From: Stenotrophomonas panacihumi
GTDB taxonomy: Bacteria > Pseudomonadota > Gammaproteobacteria > Xanthomonadales > Xanthomonadaceae
Assembly: GCF_001431645.1 (NCBI RefSeq)
Contig: NZ_LLXU01000052.1
Coordinates: forward strand, 1-64,000
Reading direction: 5' to 3'
Length of the DNA: 64,000 nt
How positions within the stretch are numbered: position 1 is the first letter of the stretch; every line of letters starts with the position of its first letter. Below are positions 17,243 to 28,580 of this stretch, piece after piece. The notes beneath the pieces were generated by a model, which saw only the letters and a list, made by a program, of their open reading frames with translations, was not told where the DNA came from and searched no databases. The translations under genes and the position numbers were made by a program.

Positions 17243-18637
17243 ATGTTCGAGTCCCTTACCCAACGTCTCTCCGGCACCATCGAGCGCCTGCGCGGCCGGG
17301 GCCGCCTGACCGAGGAAAACATCCGCGAGGCCACCCGCGAAGTGCGCATCGCCCTGCTGGAGGCCGACGTCGCCCTGCCGGTGGTGCAGGCGCTGGTGGA
17401 GCGCATCAAGGTGCGCGCGGTCGGCCAGGAAGTGCTGAAGTCGCTCACCCCGGGCCAGGCGCTGATCAAGGTCGTGCGCGACGAGCTGACCGCGGTGATG
17501 GGCGCGGCCGCCAGCGACCTCAACCTCAACGTGCCGGCGCCGGCGGTCATCCTGATGGCCGGCCTGCAGGGCGCGGGCAAGACCACCACGGTGGGCAAGC
17601 TCGCCAAGCACCTGAAGGAAAAGCGCAAGAAGAAGGTGATGGTGGTCAGTGCCGACGTCTACCGTCCGGCGGCCATCGAGCAGCTCAAGACGCTGGCCGA
17701 GCAGGTTGGCGTGCTGTTCTTCCCGTCGAGCGCCGACCAGAAGCCCGAAGCGATCGTGCGCGCGGCCATCGACGATGCGAAGAAGTCCTTCGTCGACGTG
17801 CTGCTGGTCGATACCGCCGGCCGCCTCGCCATCGACGAGGCGATGATGGCCGAGATCAAGGCGCTGCACGCGGCGGTCAATCCGGCCGAGACGCTGTTCG
17901 TGGTCGACTCGATGACCGGCCAGGACGCGGCCAACACCGCCAAGGCCTTCGGCGAGGCGCTGCCGCTCACCGGCGTGGTGCTGACCAAGACCGATGGTGA
18001 CGCCCGTGGCGGCGCCGCGCTGTCGGTGCGCTACATCACCGGCAAGCCGATCAAGTTCGTCGGTACCGGCGAGAAGGTCGACGGCCTGGACGTGTTCCAC
18101 CCCGACCGCGTCGCCAGCCGCATCCTGGACATGGGCGATGTGCTCTCGCTGGTCGAGCAGGTCGAGCAGAGCGTGGACCAGGAGAAGGCCGCCAAGCTGG
18201 CTGCCAAGGTCGCCAAGGGCAAGAAGTTCGACCTCAACGACATGAAGGACCAGCTCGAGCAGATGCAGAACATGGGCGGCATCGGCGGGCTGATGGACAA
18301 GCTGCCGGGCATTGGCAAGATCCCGGACAACGTCAAGGACCAGGTCACCGGCAAGGAAGTGCCGCGGATGATCGCCATCATCAATTCGATGACCAAGAAG
18401 GAGCGCCGCAACCCGGCGTTGCTCAACGGTTCGCGCCGCGCGCGCATCGCGCGTGGCTCGGGCATGCAGCCGTCCGACGTCAACAAGCTGATGAAGCAGT
18501 ACCAGCAGATGGAAAAGATGATGGGCAAGCTGGCCGGCGGCGGCATGAAGGGCATGATGCGCAGCATGCGCGGCATGATGGGGGGCATGGGCGGCATGGG
18601 CGGCATGGGTGGCCGCGGCGGGTTGCCGTTCCGCTGA
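17243..18637 (+). CDS. ffh: Signal recognition particle protein Ffh
   Basis: 464 aa, full length. N-terminal helical bundle, then the GTPase domain with G1 loop GLQGAGKTTT near residue 107, DTAGR and TKTDGDARGG motifs, then the methionine-rich M domain that binds 4.5S RNA and signal peptides. The C-terminus is an extreme Met/Gly repeat (MGGMGGMGGMGGRGG). It targets membrane proteins to FtsY at the inner membrane. Its stop overlaps the flavoenzyme start (TGATG). Confidence 0.98.
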   Translation: MFESLTQRLSGTIERLRGRGRLTEENIREATREVRIALLEADVALPVVQALVERIKVRAVGQEVLKSLTPGQALIKVVRDELTAVMGAAASDLNLNVPAPAVILMAGLQGAGKTTTVGKLAKHLKEKRKKKVMVVSADVYRPAAIEQLKTLAEQVGVLFFPSSADQKPEAIVRAAIDDAKKSFVDVLLVDTAGRLAIDEAMMAEIKALHAAVNPAETLFVVDSMTGQDAANTAKAFGEALPLTGVVLTKTDGDARGGAALSVRYITGKPIKFVGTGEKVDGLDVFHPDRVASRILDMGDVLSLVEQVEQSVDQEKAAKLAAKVAKGKKFDLNDMKDQLEQMQNMGGIGGLMDKLPGIGKIPDNVKDQVTGKEVPRMIAIINSMTKKERRNPALLNGSRRARIARGSGMQPSDVNKLMKQYQQMEKMMGKLAGGGMKGMMRSMRGMMGGMGGMGGMGGRGGLPFR

Positions 18638-19707
18638 TGGACGCTTCGGCGCGCGAGCGGGCAGCGGGTTTCGCACGGCGCTTCGGGCTGGCGATGCCCG
18701 TCCTGCTGGCGCCGATGGCCGGCGCCTGCCCGGTGCCGCTGTCCGCGGCGCTGGCCAATGCCGGCAGCATGGGCGCGATGGGCGCTGTGCTGTCCAGGCC
18801 GGAGGAGATCGGCGAGTGGATGGCGCGCTTTCGCGAGGCGAGTGGCGGACCGGCGCAGGTCAATCTCTGGTTGCCGGATGCACCGCCGCGCCGCGACGCC
18901 GCCGCCGAAGCCACGATGCGCGCGTTCCTGGGCCAGTGGGGCCCCGAAGTCCCGGCGCAAGCCGGAGATGCGACCCCGGCAGATTTCGATGCACAGTTCG
19001 ATGCGCTCATCGCCGCACGTCCGGCGGTGGCGTCGACCATCATGGGCGTGCTCGCGCCGGCGCAGGTCGCGCGATTGAAGGCGGCCGGCATCGCCTGGTT
19101 CGCCTGCGCCACGACACTGGAAGAGGCGCGCAGCGCCGAAGCGGCGGGCGCCGATGCGGTGGTGGCGCAAGGGTTCGAGGCCGGCGGTCACCGCGGTGCC
19201 TTTGATCCGCGGGCGGCCGACCGGCAGCTGGTCGGGCTGTTCTCGCTGCTGCCGCGGCTGGTGGACCATCTTTCCGTGCCGGTGATCGCCGCCGGTGGTA
19301 TCGCCGACGGGCGGGGCATCGCCGCGGCGCTGATGCTGGGCGCCAGCGCCGTGCAGATCGGCACCGCGTTCCTGCGCACGCCGGAAGCGGCGCTGCCTTC
19401 GGCCTGGGCCGACGTGCTCGCCACGGCCGAACCGGAAGACACCGCACCGACGCGGGGTTTCAGTGGGCGGCTCGGGCGCGGCCTCGCCACGCCCTACGTG
19501 CGGGCGCTGGCGGAATCAGGTGTGGCGCCGGCACCGTATCCGGTGCAGCGCGGCCTCACCGCGGCCATGCGCGCGCAGGCGGTACGCGAGAACCGGATCG
19601 ACGGCATGCAGGCGTGGGCCGGTCAATCGGCCTGGATGGCGCCTTCGCGGCCGGCGGCCGAGGCGCTGCACGAATGGTGGAACCACGCGCAGGCGCTGTT
19701 GCCATGA
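18637..19707 (+). CDS. Nitronate monooxygenase (2-nitropropane dioxygenase) family
   Basis: 356 aa. An FMN-binding TIM barrel of the NMO family: start MPVLLAPMAGACPVPLS, the FMN-phosphate segment EAGGHRG near residue 185, IAAGGIADGRGIAAALMLGA and AVQIGTAFL. These enzymes oxidise alkyl nitronates such as propionate 3-nitronate. It is transcribed with ffh by overlap and overlaps the next gene by four bases (ATGA). The link to ffh looks like operon convenience rather than shared function. Confidence 0.9.
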   Translation: MDASARERAAGFARRFGLAMPVLLAPMAGACPVPLSAALANAGSMGAMGAVLSRPEEIGEWMARFREASGGPAQVNLWLPDAPPRRDAAAEATMRAFLGQWGPEVPAQAGDATPADFDAQFDALIAARPAVASTIMGVLAPAQVARLKAAGIAWFACATTLEEARSAEAAGADAVVAQGFEAGGHRGAFDPRAADRQLVGLFSLLPRLVDHLSVPVIAAGGIADGRGIAAALMLGASAVQIGTAFLRTPEAALPSAWADVLATAEPEDTAPTRGFSGRLGRGLATPYVRALAESGVAPAPYPVQRGLTAAMRAQAVRENRIDGMQAWAGQSAWMAPSRPAAEALHEWWNHAQALLP

Positions 19708-20501
19708 GCGCGGTCTGGTGCAACGGCCAGCCCGCCGGGGCGGATGCACTCGCCGCTGCCGCGCTGGTCAACTACGGGCATTTCACCTCATTGCGTTGTG
19801 TCGATGGCGCGGTGCAGGGGCTGGATCTGCACCTGGCGCGGCTCCAGGAGGGCACGCGCGCGCTGTTCGCTAGCGAGCTGGATCCGGCCCGCGTGCGGTT
19901 CGAGGCGCGGCAGGCGTGGGAAGCCGCGGGGCATCGCGATGCCTGGCTGCGCCTGACCGTGTTCTCGCGCGCGTTCGATTTCCGCGCACCGTTGCGCAGC
20001 GTGGCGCCGGATGTGCTGGTCTCGGTGTCGCCGGCGTCCGATTGGACCGGCCAACCGATGCGGGTGCAGCCGGTGGTGTTCCGCCGCCACCGGCCGGAGA
20101 TCAAGCACGTCGGCACGTTCGCGTTGTTCGACCTGCGACGGCAAGCCATGGCCGACGGCTGGGACGACGCGGTATTCGTGGACGATGCCCGGCAGCTCAT
20201 CGAAGGCAGCACCTGGAACCTGTGCCTGTGGGACGGGCAGGGGTTTACCTGGCCGGCCGGTCCGGCGCTGCGGGGCACCCAGGAGCGCTTGTTGCAGCAA
20301 GGGCTGGACACGCTAGGCGTGAGCCAGCAGGTGCGTGCGGTAGCGCTGCCTGAATTGGCGGCCTTCACGGCTGCGTTCGCCTGCAACGCCCGAGGGCTGC
20401 GGGCGATCAGGGCGGTGGGTGGGCAGGTCTTCGCGGGGGCGCCCGAAGCGCGGACCCTGCTGGATCAAGCGCTTGCGGCATGCGCGTGGCAGCCGTTATG
20501 A
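19704..20501 (+). CDS. Class IV aminotransferase, aminodeoxychorismate lyase (PabC)-like
   Basis: 265 aa PLP enzyme. The catalytic Lys is in [16 protein letters not shown], and the PLP-contacting Glu is in [12 protein letters not shown], matching PabC/IlvE fold type IV. PabC releases pyruvate and p-aminobenzoate for folate; branched-chain or D-amino acid aminotransferases share the fold. The length and IKH motif favour PabC-like, but neighbouring folate genes that would confirm it are absent. ATG 19704 overlaps the previous stop; an upstream start at 19614 is rejected. Confidence 0.82.
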   Translation: MSAVWCNGQPAGADALAAAALVNYGHFTSLRCVDGAVQGLDLHLARLQEGTRALFASELDPARVRFEARQAWEAAGHRDAWLRLTVFSRAFDFRAPLRSVAPDVLVSVSPASDWTGQPMRVQPVVFRRHRPEIKHVGTFALFDLRRQAMADGWDDAVFVDDARQLIEGSTWNLCLWDGQGFTWPAGPALRGTQERLLQQGLDTLGVSQQVRAVALPELAAFTAAFACNARGLRAIRAVGGQVFAGAPEARTLLDQALAACAWQPL

Positions 20502-20520
20502 CCTCGGCGGCCGGGGCGGG

Positions 20521-20549
20521 TTGGCTTGGCGCCTGGCCGCCGCTATAAT
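20521..20549 (+). promoter_or_regulatory. Sigma-70 promoter of rpsP-rimM-trmD
   Basis: TTGGCT (20521-20526), a 17-base spacer, then a perfect TATAAT (20544-20549), 52 bases before rpsP. This is a near-ideal housekeeping promoter in a GC-rich background. Confidence 0.85.
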
Positions 20550-20601
20550 CGCCGGCTTACCTCGCCATCCTGGCGACTGGGCAACACAGGAACTACAGAA
20601 A

Positions 20602-20862
20602 ATGGTCAAGATTCGCCTGACCCGTGGCGGCGCCAAGAAGCGTCCGTTCTACCACATCATCGTTTCCGACGTGCGCGCTGCGCGCGACGGCCGCAACATC
20701 GAGCGCCTGGGTTACTACAACCCGGTGGCGCAGGGCGCCGAGCAGCGCGTCGTGCTGGACCTGGCCCGCGTTGACCATTGGGTCAAGAACGGCGCCCAGC
20801 TGACCGACAAGGTCCGCAACCTGGTGAAGGAAGCGACCAAGGCCCAGGCCGTCGCGGCCTGA
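20602..20862 (+). CDS. rpsP: Small ribosomal subunit protein bS16
   Basis: 86 aa, typical S16 sequence from [23 protein letters not shown] to the basic C-terminal tail. The start ATG 20602 fits the family; a longer in-frame start at 20419 lies inside the PabC-like gene and is rejected. It is a 30S assembly protein and first gene of the conserved rpsP-rimM-trmD-rplS cluster. Confidence 0.98.
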   Translation: MVKIRLTRGGAKKRPFYHIIVSDVRAARDGRNIERLGYYNPVAQGAEQRVVLDLARVDHWVKNGAQLTDKVRNLVKEATKAQAVAA

Positions 20863-20899
20863 TCCTGGAGGGGCCGCCTCGCGCGGCCCCATCAGCAGC

Positions 20900-21415
20900 A
20901 TGATGAAAGACACCGGGCGCCGCATCCTGCTGGGCAGGATTGTCGGCGCTTTTGGCATTCGCGGTGAAGCCAAGCTCGAGTCCTGGACCGAGCCGCGACT
21001 GTCCATCTTCCGCTACCAGCCCTGGATCCTGCGCGCCCCGAACGGGGACGAGCGCGAGATGACCGGGGCGCGTGGCCGTGAGTCGGGCAAGCACCTGACC
21101 GCCCAGCTGCCGGGGGTTACCGACCGCGACGTGGTCGAGGCCATGCGCGGCACGGAGATCTTCGTCCCGCGCAGCGCCTTGCCGCCGCCCAAGCCGGACG
21201 AGTATTACTGGGTCGATCTCGAAGGCCTCGCCGTTTCCACGGTGGAGGGTGTCGAGCTGGGCACGGTGTCGCACCTGTTCTCCACCGGCGCCAACGACGT
21301 GATGGCCGTGCGCGGCGACCGCGAGCGGCTGATTCCCTTCGTCCAGCCGGATTTCGTGCAGTCGGTCGATTTCGAGGCCAACCGGATCGTGGTCGACTGG
21401 GATCCGGAGTTCTGA
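20900..21415 (+). CDS. rimM: Ribosome maturation factor RimM
   Basis: 171 aa. N-terminal RimM domain ([20 protein letters not shown]) and C-terminal PRC-barrel ([34 protein letters not shown]). It binds the 30S head through S19 and aids 16S rRNA processing. There are two consecutive ATG codons at 20900 and 20903, either of which may be used. It sits 37 bases after rpsP and 45 bases before trmD, as expected for this operon. Confidence 0.97.
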   Translation: MMKDTGRRILLGRIVGAFGIRGEAKLESWTEPRLSIFRYQPWILRAPNGDEREMTGARGRESGKHLTAQLPGVTDRDVVEAMRGTEIFVPRSALPPPKPDEYYWVDLEGLAVSTVEGVELGTVSHLFSTGANDVMAVRGDRERLIPFVQPDFVQSVDFEANRIVVDWDPEF

Positions 21416-21460
21416 TCTTCCCGCCGGCACGCGCCGGCACCGCCACGGATCGACCCGCCC

Positions 21461-22228
21461 ATGCGCATCGACGTCCTCAGCCTGTTTCCCGAGTTCATCC
21501 AGCAGTGCGCCGCGTTCGGCGTGGTCGGGCGGGCGCAGGAGCGTGGCTTGCTTGAACTGCAGGGCTGGAATCCGCGCGATTACGCCAGTGGCAACTATCG
21601 CCGCGTGGATGATCGCCCGTTCGGCGGCGGCCCGGGCATGGTGATGATGATCGAGCCGCTGCGTGACTGCCTGGCGGCGGCGCGCGCGGCCGACGAGCGT
21701 CCGGCGCCGGTGGTCTACCTCAGCCCGCAGGGCCGCCCGCTGACCCAGCCGCGTGCGCGCGAACTGGCGAAGCTGCCGCGCCTGATCCTGCTGTGCGGCC
21801 GCTACGAGGGGGTGGACGAGCGCTTCCTGGACCATGAAGTCGACGAGGAAATCTCCATCGGCGACTACGTGTTGTCCGGCGGCGAGCTCGGCGCGGCGGT
21901 GCTGATCGACGTGGTGACCCGGCTGCAGGAGGGCGCGCTCAACGACGCCGAATCCGCCGACCAGGACAGTTTCGAGGGCCCGCAAGGCCTGCTGGATTGC
22001 CCGCACTACACCCACCCGTCCAGCCACGAGTGGGGCGACGTGCCGGAGGTGCTGCGTTCGGGCAACCACGCCGCCATCGCGCGCTGGCGCCGCCAGCAGT
22101 CGCTGGGGCGGACCTGGCTGCGCCGGCCGGACCTGTTCGACGAGGCCAGCCTGGACAAGGCCGACCGCAAACTGCTGGAGGCGTTCCGCCAGCAGGGCCG
22201 GCCGGGCGAGGAGCCCGCCGGCGGCTGA
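21461..22228 (+). CDS. trmD: tRNA (guanine-N1)-methyltransferase TrmD
   Basis: 255 aa SPOUT methyltransferase that makes m1G37 in tRNAs reading CNN codons. The knot motifs [24 protein letters not shown] and [13 protein letters not shown] form the S-adenosylmethionine pocket, and the conserved Asp of the SADQDSF segment is present. The start [12 protein letters not shown] is canonical. It is third in the rpsP operon. Confidence 0.98.
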   Translation: MRIDVLSLFPEFIQQCAAFGVVGRAQERGLLELQGWNPRDYASGNYRRVDDRPFGGGPGMVMMIEPLRDCLAAARAADERPAPVVYLSPQGRPLTQPRARELAKLPRLILLCGRYEGVDERFLDHEVDEEISIGDYVLSGGELGAAVLIDVVTRLQEGALNDAESADQDSFEGPQGLLDCPHYTHPSSHEWGDVPEVLRSGNHAAIARWRRQQSLGRTWLRRPDLFDEASLDKADRKLLEAFRQQGRPGEEPAGG

Positions 22229-22435
22229 TCCCCGCGCGGGGCTTGCCCCTAGCGCGTGGCAGGCGGTTCGGCTATCATGCCGCGTTCCCATCGGCCGGCT
22301 TTGGCCCGGATGGCGGAATTTGCAAGACCCCCGCAAGACCCACTCATAACAAACGTGCGGCGCAATCCTGCGACTGCATGAGCCCACGCTGTCGATAAAC
22401 GACACGACCACCCGAATACAGATATCGGTGTCCCC

Positions 22436-22843
22436 ATGAGCAAGCTGAACAAGTCCATCGTCGCGGAATTCGAATCCGCCCAGATCACCCGTGAACTGCC
22501 GAAGTTCAGCCAGGGCGACACCGTCGTGGTGAACGTGAAGGTGAAGGAAGGCAACCGTGAGCGCGTCCAGGCCTATGAAGGCGTGGTCATCGGCACGAAG
22601 AACGCCGGCCTGAACTCCTCGTTCACCGTCCGCAAGATCTCGCACGGCTACGGCGTCGAGCGCGTGTTCCAGACCCACAGCGCCACCATCGACTCGGTCG
22701 AAGTGAAGCGCCGCGGCAAGGTTCGCGCCGGCAAGCTGTACTACCTGCGTGGCCTGGAAGGCAAGGCTGCCCGCATCAAGGAAGACCTGGCCGCCGCTGC
22801 GCAGGCCAAGGCTGCCCGCCAGGCCGCTGCCAAGGCCGAGTAA
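22436..22843 (+). CDS. rplS: Large ribosomal subunit protein bL19
   Basis: 135 aa, a standard L19 core ([29 protein letters not shown]) with an Ala/Lys-rich tail. The 207-base gap after trmD is unusually long for this operon. It contains a TATCAT sequence near 22273 that may be a -10 element for rplS, but no well-spaced -35. A terminator follows the gene. Confidence 0.97.
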   Translation: MSKLNKSIVAEFESAQITRELPKFSQGDTVVVNVKVKEGNRERVQAYEGVVIGTKNAGLNSSFTVRKISHGYGVERVFQTHSATIDSVEVKRRGKVRAGKLYYLRGLEGKAARIKEDLAAAAQAKAARQAAAKAE

Positions 22844-22879
22844 TTCCGACCGCGGGTTCGCCCGCCGCGTCGAAACGGA

Positions 22880-22905
22880 AAGCCGCCCTTCGGGGCGGCT
22901 TTTTT
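22880..22905 (+). terminator. Rho-independent terminator after rplS
   Basis: AAGCCGCCC pairs with GGGCGGCTT around a TTCG loop, followed by six T residues. It lies 37 bases after rplS and 7 bases before the convergent MATE gene's stop. Confidence 0.92.
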
Positions 22906-22911
22906 GTTGGG

Positions 22912-24363
22912 TTATGGCGCGTTGTCGGCGACCGGCGAGGGCGGTTGCGCCGGCACTTCCGCCGGGACCGCCACTTCTTCCGGATGCGGCTTGGCGTGCG
23001 GCGTGAGCATGTGCGCCTTGCGCCAGCGGCCCCAGCGGTAATACGCCAGCGACATCACCATCGCGCACGCCGCGCTGGTCGGGAAGCTCCACCAGATCGC
23101 GTCGGCGCCCAGCGTCGGCATCAGTCCCTTGGCGAACGGCACGCGGATGCCCCACAGCGACAGGCCGAGGATCACCAGCGGCGGAATCACCGCGCCAGTC
23201 GAACGCACCACGCCGGAGACGACGAAGGTCACGCCGAACAGCAGGAACGACCAGATCGAGATGTGGTTGAGGTGCCGCGCGATCTCCAGCGCCGTGCCAT
23301 CGGCCGGCAGGAACAGCGCCAGTGTCCAGCGGTCGAGCAGGATCAGCGGCAGGATCAGCACGCCGGTCATCAGGAAGTTGATCGCCACGCCGTCGCGCGC
23401 GGTCGCATCCACGCGATCCCAGCGCCCGGCGCCGACGTTCTGCGCGGCCATCGACGAACATGCCGCGCCGATCGCCATCGCCGGCATCTGCACATACGTC
23501 CACAGCTGCATCGCCGCGCCGTACGCGGCCGCGGTATCGGTACCGAAGCCGTTGACCATCGTCATCATCGCGATCATCGCCAGCGAGATCAGCACCATCT
23601 GCAGGCCCATCGGCACGCCCTTGACGATGAGCGCGCGCAGGATGTCCATGTCGATGCGGAACATCGCCATGTCGTGGCGGCCGAGCCACAGCAGGTGGCG
23701 CTTGTGGCGCATGTACAGCAGCAGGCCGGCCAGCGCGATGGCCTGCGCGAACAGGGTGGACCACGCCGCGCCGGCGATGCCCAGTTTCGGCGCCGGCCCG
23801 AGGCCGAAGATCAGCACCGGGTTGAGCACGATGTCCAGCGCGACGGACAGCAGCAGGAAGCGGAACGGCGTGCGCGAATCGCCCGCGCCGCGCAGCGCCG
23901 CCGACAGGAAGGCGAACATGTACAGCAGCGGCATCGCCAGGAAGATCACCCGCAGGTAAGCCTCCGCCAGCGGCAACGCGTCGGCGGGGGTGCCCATCGC
24001 GCCGAGCATGCGCCCGGACAGCGCCCAGCCGACCGCGGCGATCACCACCGACAGCCCGAAGAAGAACGTCGCACTGGTGCCCATCACCTGCCGCGCCTGG
24101 CGCGTGTTTCCGGCGCCGATGGCCTGGGCGATCAGGATGGTGGCGGCCATGCCGATGCCGAACACCGAGCCGATCAGGAAGAACATGATGTTGTTGGCGT
24201 TCGCGGTGGCCGTCAGCGCGGACTCGCCGAGGAAGCGCCCCACCCAGATCGCATTCACCGAACCGTTCAGTGACTGCGCCATGTTGCCGGCCAGGATCGG
24301 CATCGCGAACAGCAGCAGGTTGCGTCCGATGGGGCCTTCGGTGAGCTGGGTCGGTTTGGCCAT
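22912..24363 (-). CDS. MATE family efflux transporter
   Basis: 483 aa with 12 membrane helices in two MatE repeats. Typical segments include GRNLLLFAMPILAGNMAQSLNG, the LRGAGDSRTPFRF loop and IGAACSSMAAQNVGAGR. MATE transporters export organic cations or drugs using Na+ or H+. ATG 24363 gives the expected N-terminus before the first helix; an upstream extension to 24555 is not family-like. The Pro/Val-rich cytoplasmic tail carries no known domain. The substrate is unknown. Confidence 0.93.
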   Translation of the reverse strand: MAKPTQLTEGPIGRNLLLFAMPILAGNMAQSLNGSVNAIWVGRFLGESALTATANANNIMFFLIGSVFGIGMAATILIAQAIGAGNTRQARQVMGTSATFFFGLSVVIAAVGWALSGRMLGAMGTPADALPLAEAYLRVIFLAMPLLYMFAFLSAALRGAGDSRTPFRFLLLSVALDIVLNPVLIFGLGPAPKLGIAGAAWSTLFAQAIALAGLLLYMRHKRHLLWLGRHDMAMFRIDMDILRALIVKGVPMGLQMVLISLAMIAMMTMVNGFGTDTAAAYGAAMQLWTYVQMPAMAIGAACSSMAAQNVGAGRWDRVDATARDGVAINFLMTGVLILPLILLDRWTLALFLPADGTALEIARHLNHISIWSFLLFGVTFVVSGVVRSTGAVIPPLVILGLSLWGIRVPFAKGLMPTLGADAIWWSFPTSAACAMVMSLAYYRWGRWRKAHMLTPHAKPHPEEVAVPAEVPAQPPSPVADNAP

Positions 24364-24569
24364 GCGCGCGGGATGCCGTGGGGAAGTGGCGCACACTACC
24401 ACCGCCTTGCCGCGCCTGGCAGGTTGCCGATGGCACTGGGGCGCGGGTCGTTTTCGACCTACACTGGATGCCAGTTCGGAAACGTGACCGCCGGCATTTG
24501 TGGCCGGCCGGCAGGCGGGCCTAAGATCAGCCCGACCCCGCGACACGCGGATCACGGACGAGGAATTCC

Positions 24570-24830
24570 ATGCGTAAGGGCTGGCGATTGGGTGTGATGG
24601 GCGCGATGCTGCTGTTGGGCGGCTGCGCGAGCGACAACGGCCTGCAGGGCGATTCGATCGCCTCGCGGCGCCCCGAATGCCTGGTGGGCGACGACCCGCT
24701 CACTACCTCGCGCGATAGCGGCACCTCCGCGCGCGATCGCAACTGCGGCACCGACCGCAGCTTGAACTGGACGAGCGGGCAGGGCAACAAGGACCCCATG
24801 AAGGTGGATTTCGGCAAGAAGAATGACTGA
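24570..24830 (+). CDS. Small lipoprotein of unknown function
   Basis: 86 aa. The N-terminus MRKGWRLGVMGAMLLLGGC is a lipoprotein signal with Cys19 as the lipidation site. The short mature part contains two Cys (RPECLVG and DRNCGTD) that could form a disulfide, and a Lys-rich end. No domain is recognised. Its stop overlaps the Hsp15 gene by 8 bases. The 206-base gap upstream to the MATE gene carries the presumed promoters and nothing else I can name. Confidence 0.75.
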   Translation: MRKGWRLGVMGAMLLLGGCASDNGLQGDSIASRRPECLVGDDPLTTSRDSGTSARDRNCGTDRSLNWTSGQGNKDPMKVDFGKKND

Positions 24831-25230
24831 AACGGTAGTTCCCCTGGAGGGCGTCCGCCTGGACATCTGGTTGTGGGCGGCGCGGTTCTACAAGACCCGC
24901 AGCCTGGCCAAGCAGGCGGTGGAGACGGGCAAGGTCGACGTGGACGGGCAGCGGCCCAAGCCCTCGCGCAGCGTGCGGCCGGGCCAGGCCCTGCGGGTGG
25001 TCCGCGGCGAGGAAGTCTTCGAGGTGCAGGTGTTGGGCCTGAGCGAACAGCGCGGGCCCGCGCCGGTGGCGCAGCAGCTATATGCAGAAAGCGACGCCTC
25101 GCGGCAGCGGCGCGCCGAGCAGCGGGCCGAACTCGTCGCCCGCCGCGATGGCTACCAGGCACCGGAGCATCGCCCCGACAAGCGCGCGCGGCGGTTGATC
25201 CGCGCACTCGGTGATATCGACGCCCTGTGA
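24823..25230 (+). CDS. hslR: RNA-binding S4 domain protein, Hsp15-like
   Basis: 135 aa. The S4 RNA-binding domain occupies about residues 8-70 (VRLDIWLWAARFYKTRSLAKQA, then VDVDGQRPKPSRSVRPG), followed by a basic tail ending KRARRLIRALGDIDAL. E. coli Hsp15 binds stalled 50S subunits carrying nascent chains and helps recycle them. A convergent terminator separates it from katG. Confidence 0.92.
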   Translation: MTETVVPLEGVRLDIWLWAARFYKTRSLAKQAVETGKVDVDGQRPKPSRSVRPGQALRVVRGEEVFEVQVLGLSEQRGPAPVAQQLYAESDASRQRRAEQRAELVARRDGYQAPEHRPDKRARRLIRALGDIDAL

Positions 25231-25245
25231 CGCCACGCAAAACGA

Positions 25246-25270
25246 AACGCCCCGGCCAGGCCGGGGCGTT
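25246..25270. terminator. Bidirectional hairpin terminator between hslR and katG
   Basis: AACGCCCCGG pairs with CCGGGGCGTT around CCAGG. The T-run is weak (GTTTTCG follows after five bases on the plus strand; TTTCGTTTTG on the minus strand). Its position between two convergent stops supports a terminator role. Confidence 0.75.
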
Positions 25271-25293
25271 CGCGTTTTCGCAAGCGAGAAAGA

Positions 25294-27841
<2,548 letters not shown>

Positions 27842-28465
27842 TTACCCCTTGTTGCCGAACAGGCCGGTGCCGAGCTTGAGGAGATCGCCGACGCCGAGCT
27901 GGCCATCGCCGTCCTGGTCGAGCACGTTGCCGAGCAGGCCGGAGAGGCCGGGCTCGGCGCGCGCCTGTTGGTGTTCGGCGCCGAGCGCCTGGCTCAGCTG
28001 CGTGGCATCGCCGCTGCCGCCACCGAGGAAACGCTGCGCGAGGAAGGACAGCACGATCGGCGCGAGGATCTGCAGGAGCTGGCCCGAGCGGCCACTGTCC
28101 AGGCCGGTGACTTGGCCGAGCCCACTGGCGGCCTGCGGTGCGCTGCCGCCGAAGATGTGACCGAGGATGCCGGCGCCGTCGGTCTGCGGACTGGCGCCGC
28201 CGCCGCCCAGCACCGAGCCGAGCAGGCCGCCGAGATCCAGCCCGCCCTGCGGCGGCGCGTGGTCGCGCTGCAGCGCGCCGAGCAGGGCATCGGCGCCTTC
28301 GGGTTGCTGCGCGTTGCGGCCGAGCGCGCCCATCAACAGCGGCAGGGCGGTGGCGACCGCGGATTGCGCCTGCGCGGGCTGCACGCCGAGCTGCGAGGCG
28401 ATCTGTTCGATACCCCCTCCCTGCAGCTGTTGGAGGAGGTTGTTGGCGAGCGGCGTGGTGCTCAT
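27842..28465 (-). CDS. DUF937 (YidB-like) family protein with EF-hand-like end
   Basis: 207 aa from ATG 28465 (MSTTPLANNLLQQLQGG). It is Gly/Leu/Gln-rich and low in charge, with LLGALQRDHAPPQGGLDLGGLLGSVL repeats typical of DUF937. Near the C-terminus, DQDGDGQLGVGDLLK has the spacing of an EF-hand calcium loop. No signal peptide is visible. The upstream extension to 28675 overlaps non-coding-like sequence and is rejected. It lies between katG and the monofunctional catalase on the same strand. The function is unknown. Confidence 0.82.
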   Translation of the reverse strand: MSTTPLANNLLQQLQGGGIEQIASQLGVQPAQAQSAVATALPLLMGALGRNAQQPEGADALLGALQRDHAPPQGGLDLGGLLGSVLGGGGASPQTDGAGILGHIFGGSAPQAASGLGQVTGLDSGRSGQLLQILAPIVLSFLAQRFLGGGSGDATQLSQALGAEHQQARAEPGLSGLLGNVLDQDGDGQLGVGDLLKLGTGLFGNKG

Positions 28466-28580
28466 GGCAGCGTCCTGGCGAGGCCGGGGGTGGCGGGCCA
28501 CCGAGGCTAGCAGAGGCGCATTACCGCAGTGTCTACGGCACCGCACCTCTGCCGCCCCTGCGGCCCGCCGGGCGCGGTGG

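Noticed and set aside
14320..17628. A 1102-codon minus-strand open frame
   Set aside because: Overlaps DUF3182, the hydrolase, the CcsA-like gene and ffh; the sequence is Arg/Pro-rich shadow.
18540..18625. GGCATG repeats at the end of ffh considered as a repeat element
   Set aside because: They encode the Met/Gly-rich end of the Ffh M domain and are explained by protein function.
22229..22435. rplS leader considered as a ribosomal-protein autoregulatory RNA
   Set aside because: No convincing conserved stem structure could be built by eye; a TATCAT -10-like sequence explains the gap as well.
20783..24436. A 1217-codon minus-strand open frame across rpsP to the MATE gene
   Set aside because: It runs antisense to rpsP, rimM, trmD and rplS and out of frame with the MATE gene; composition is shadow-like and no domains appear.
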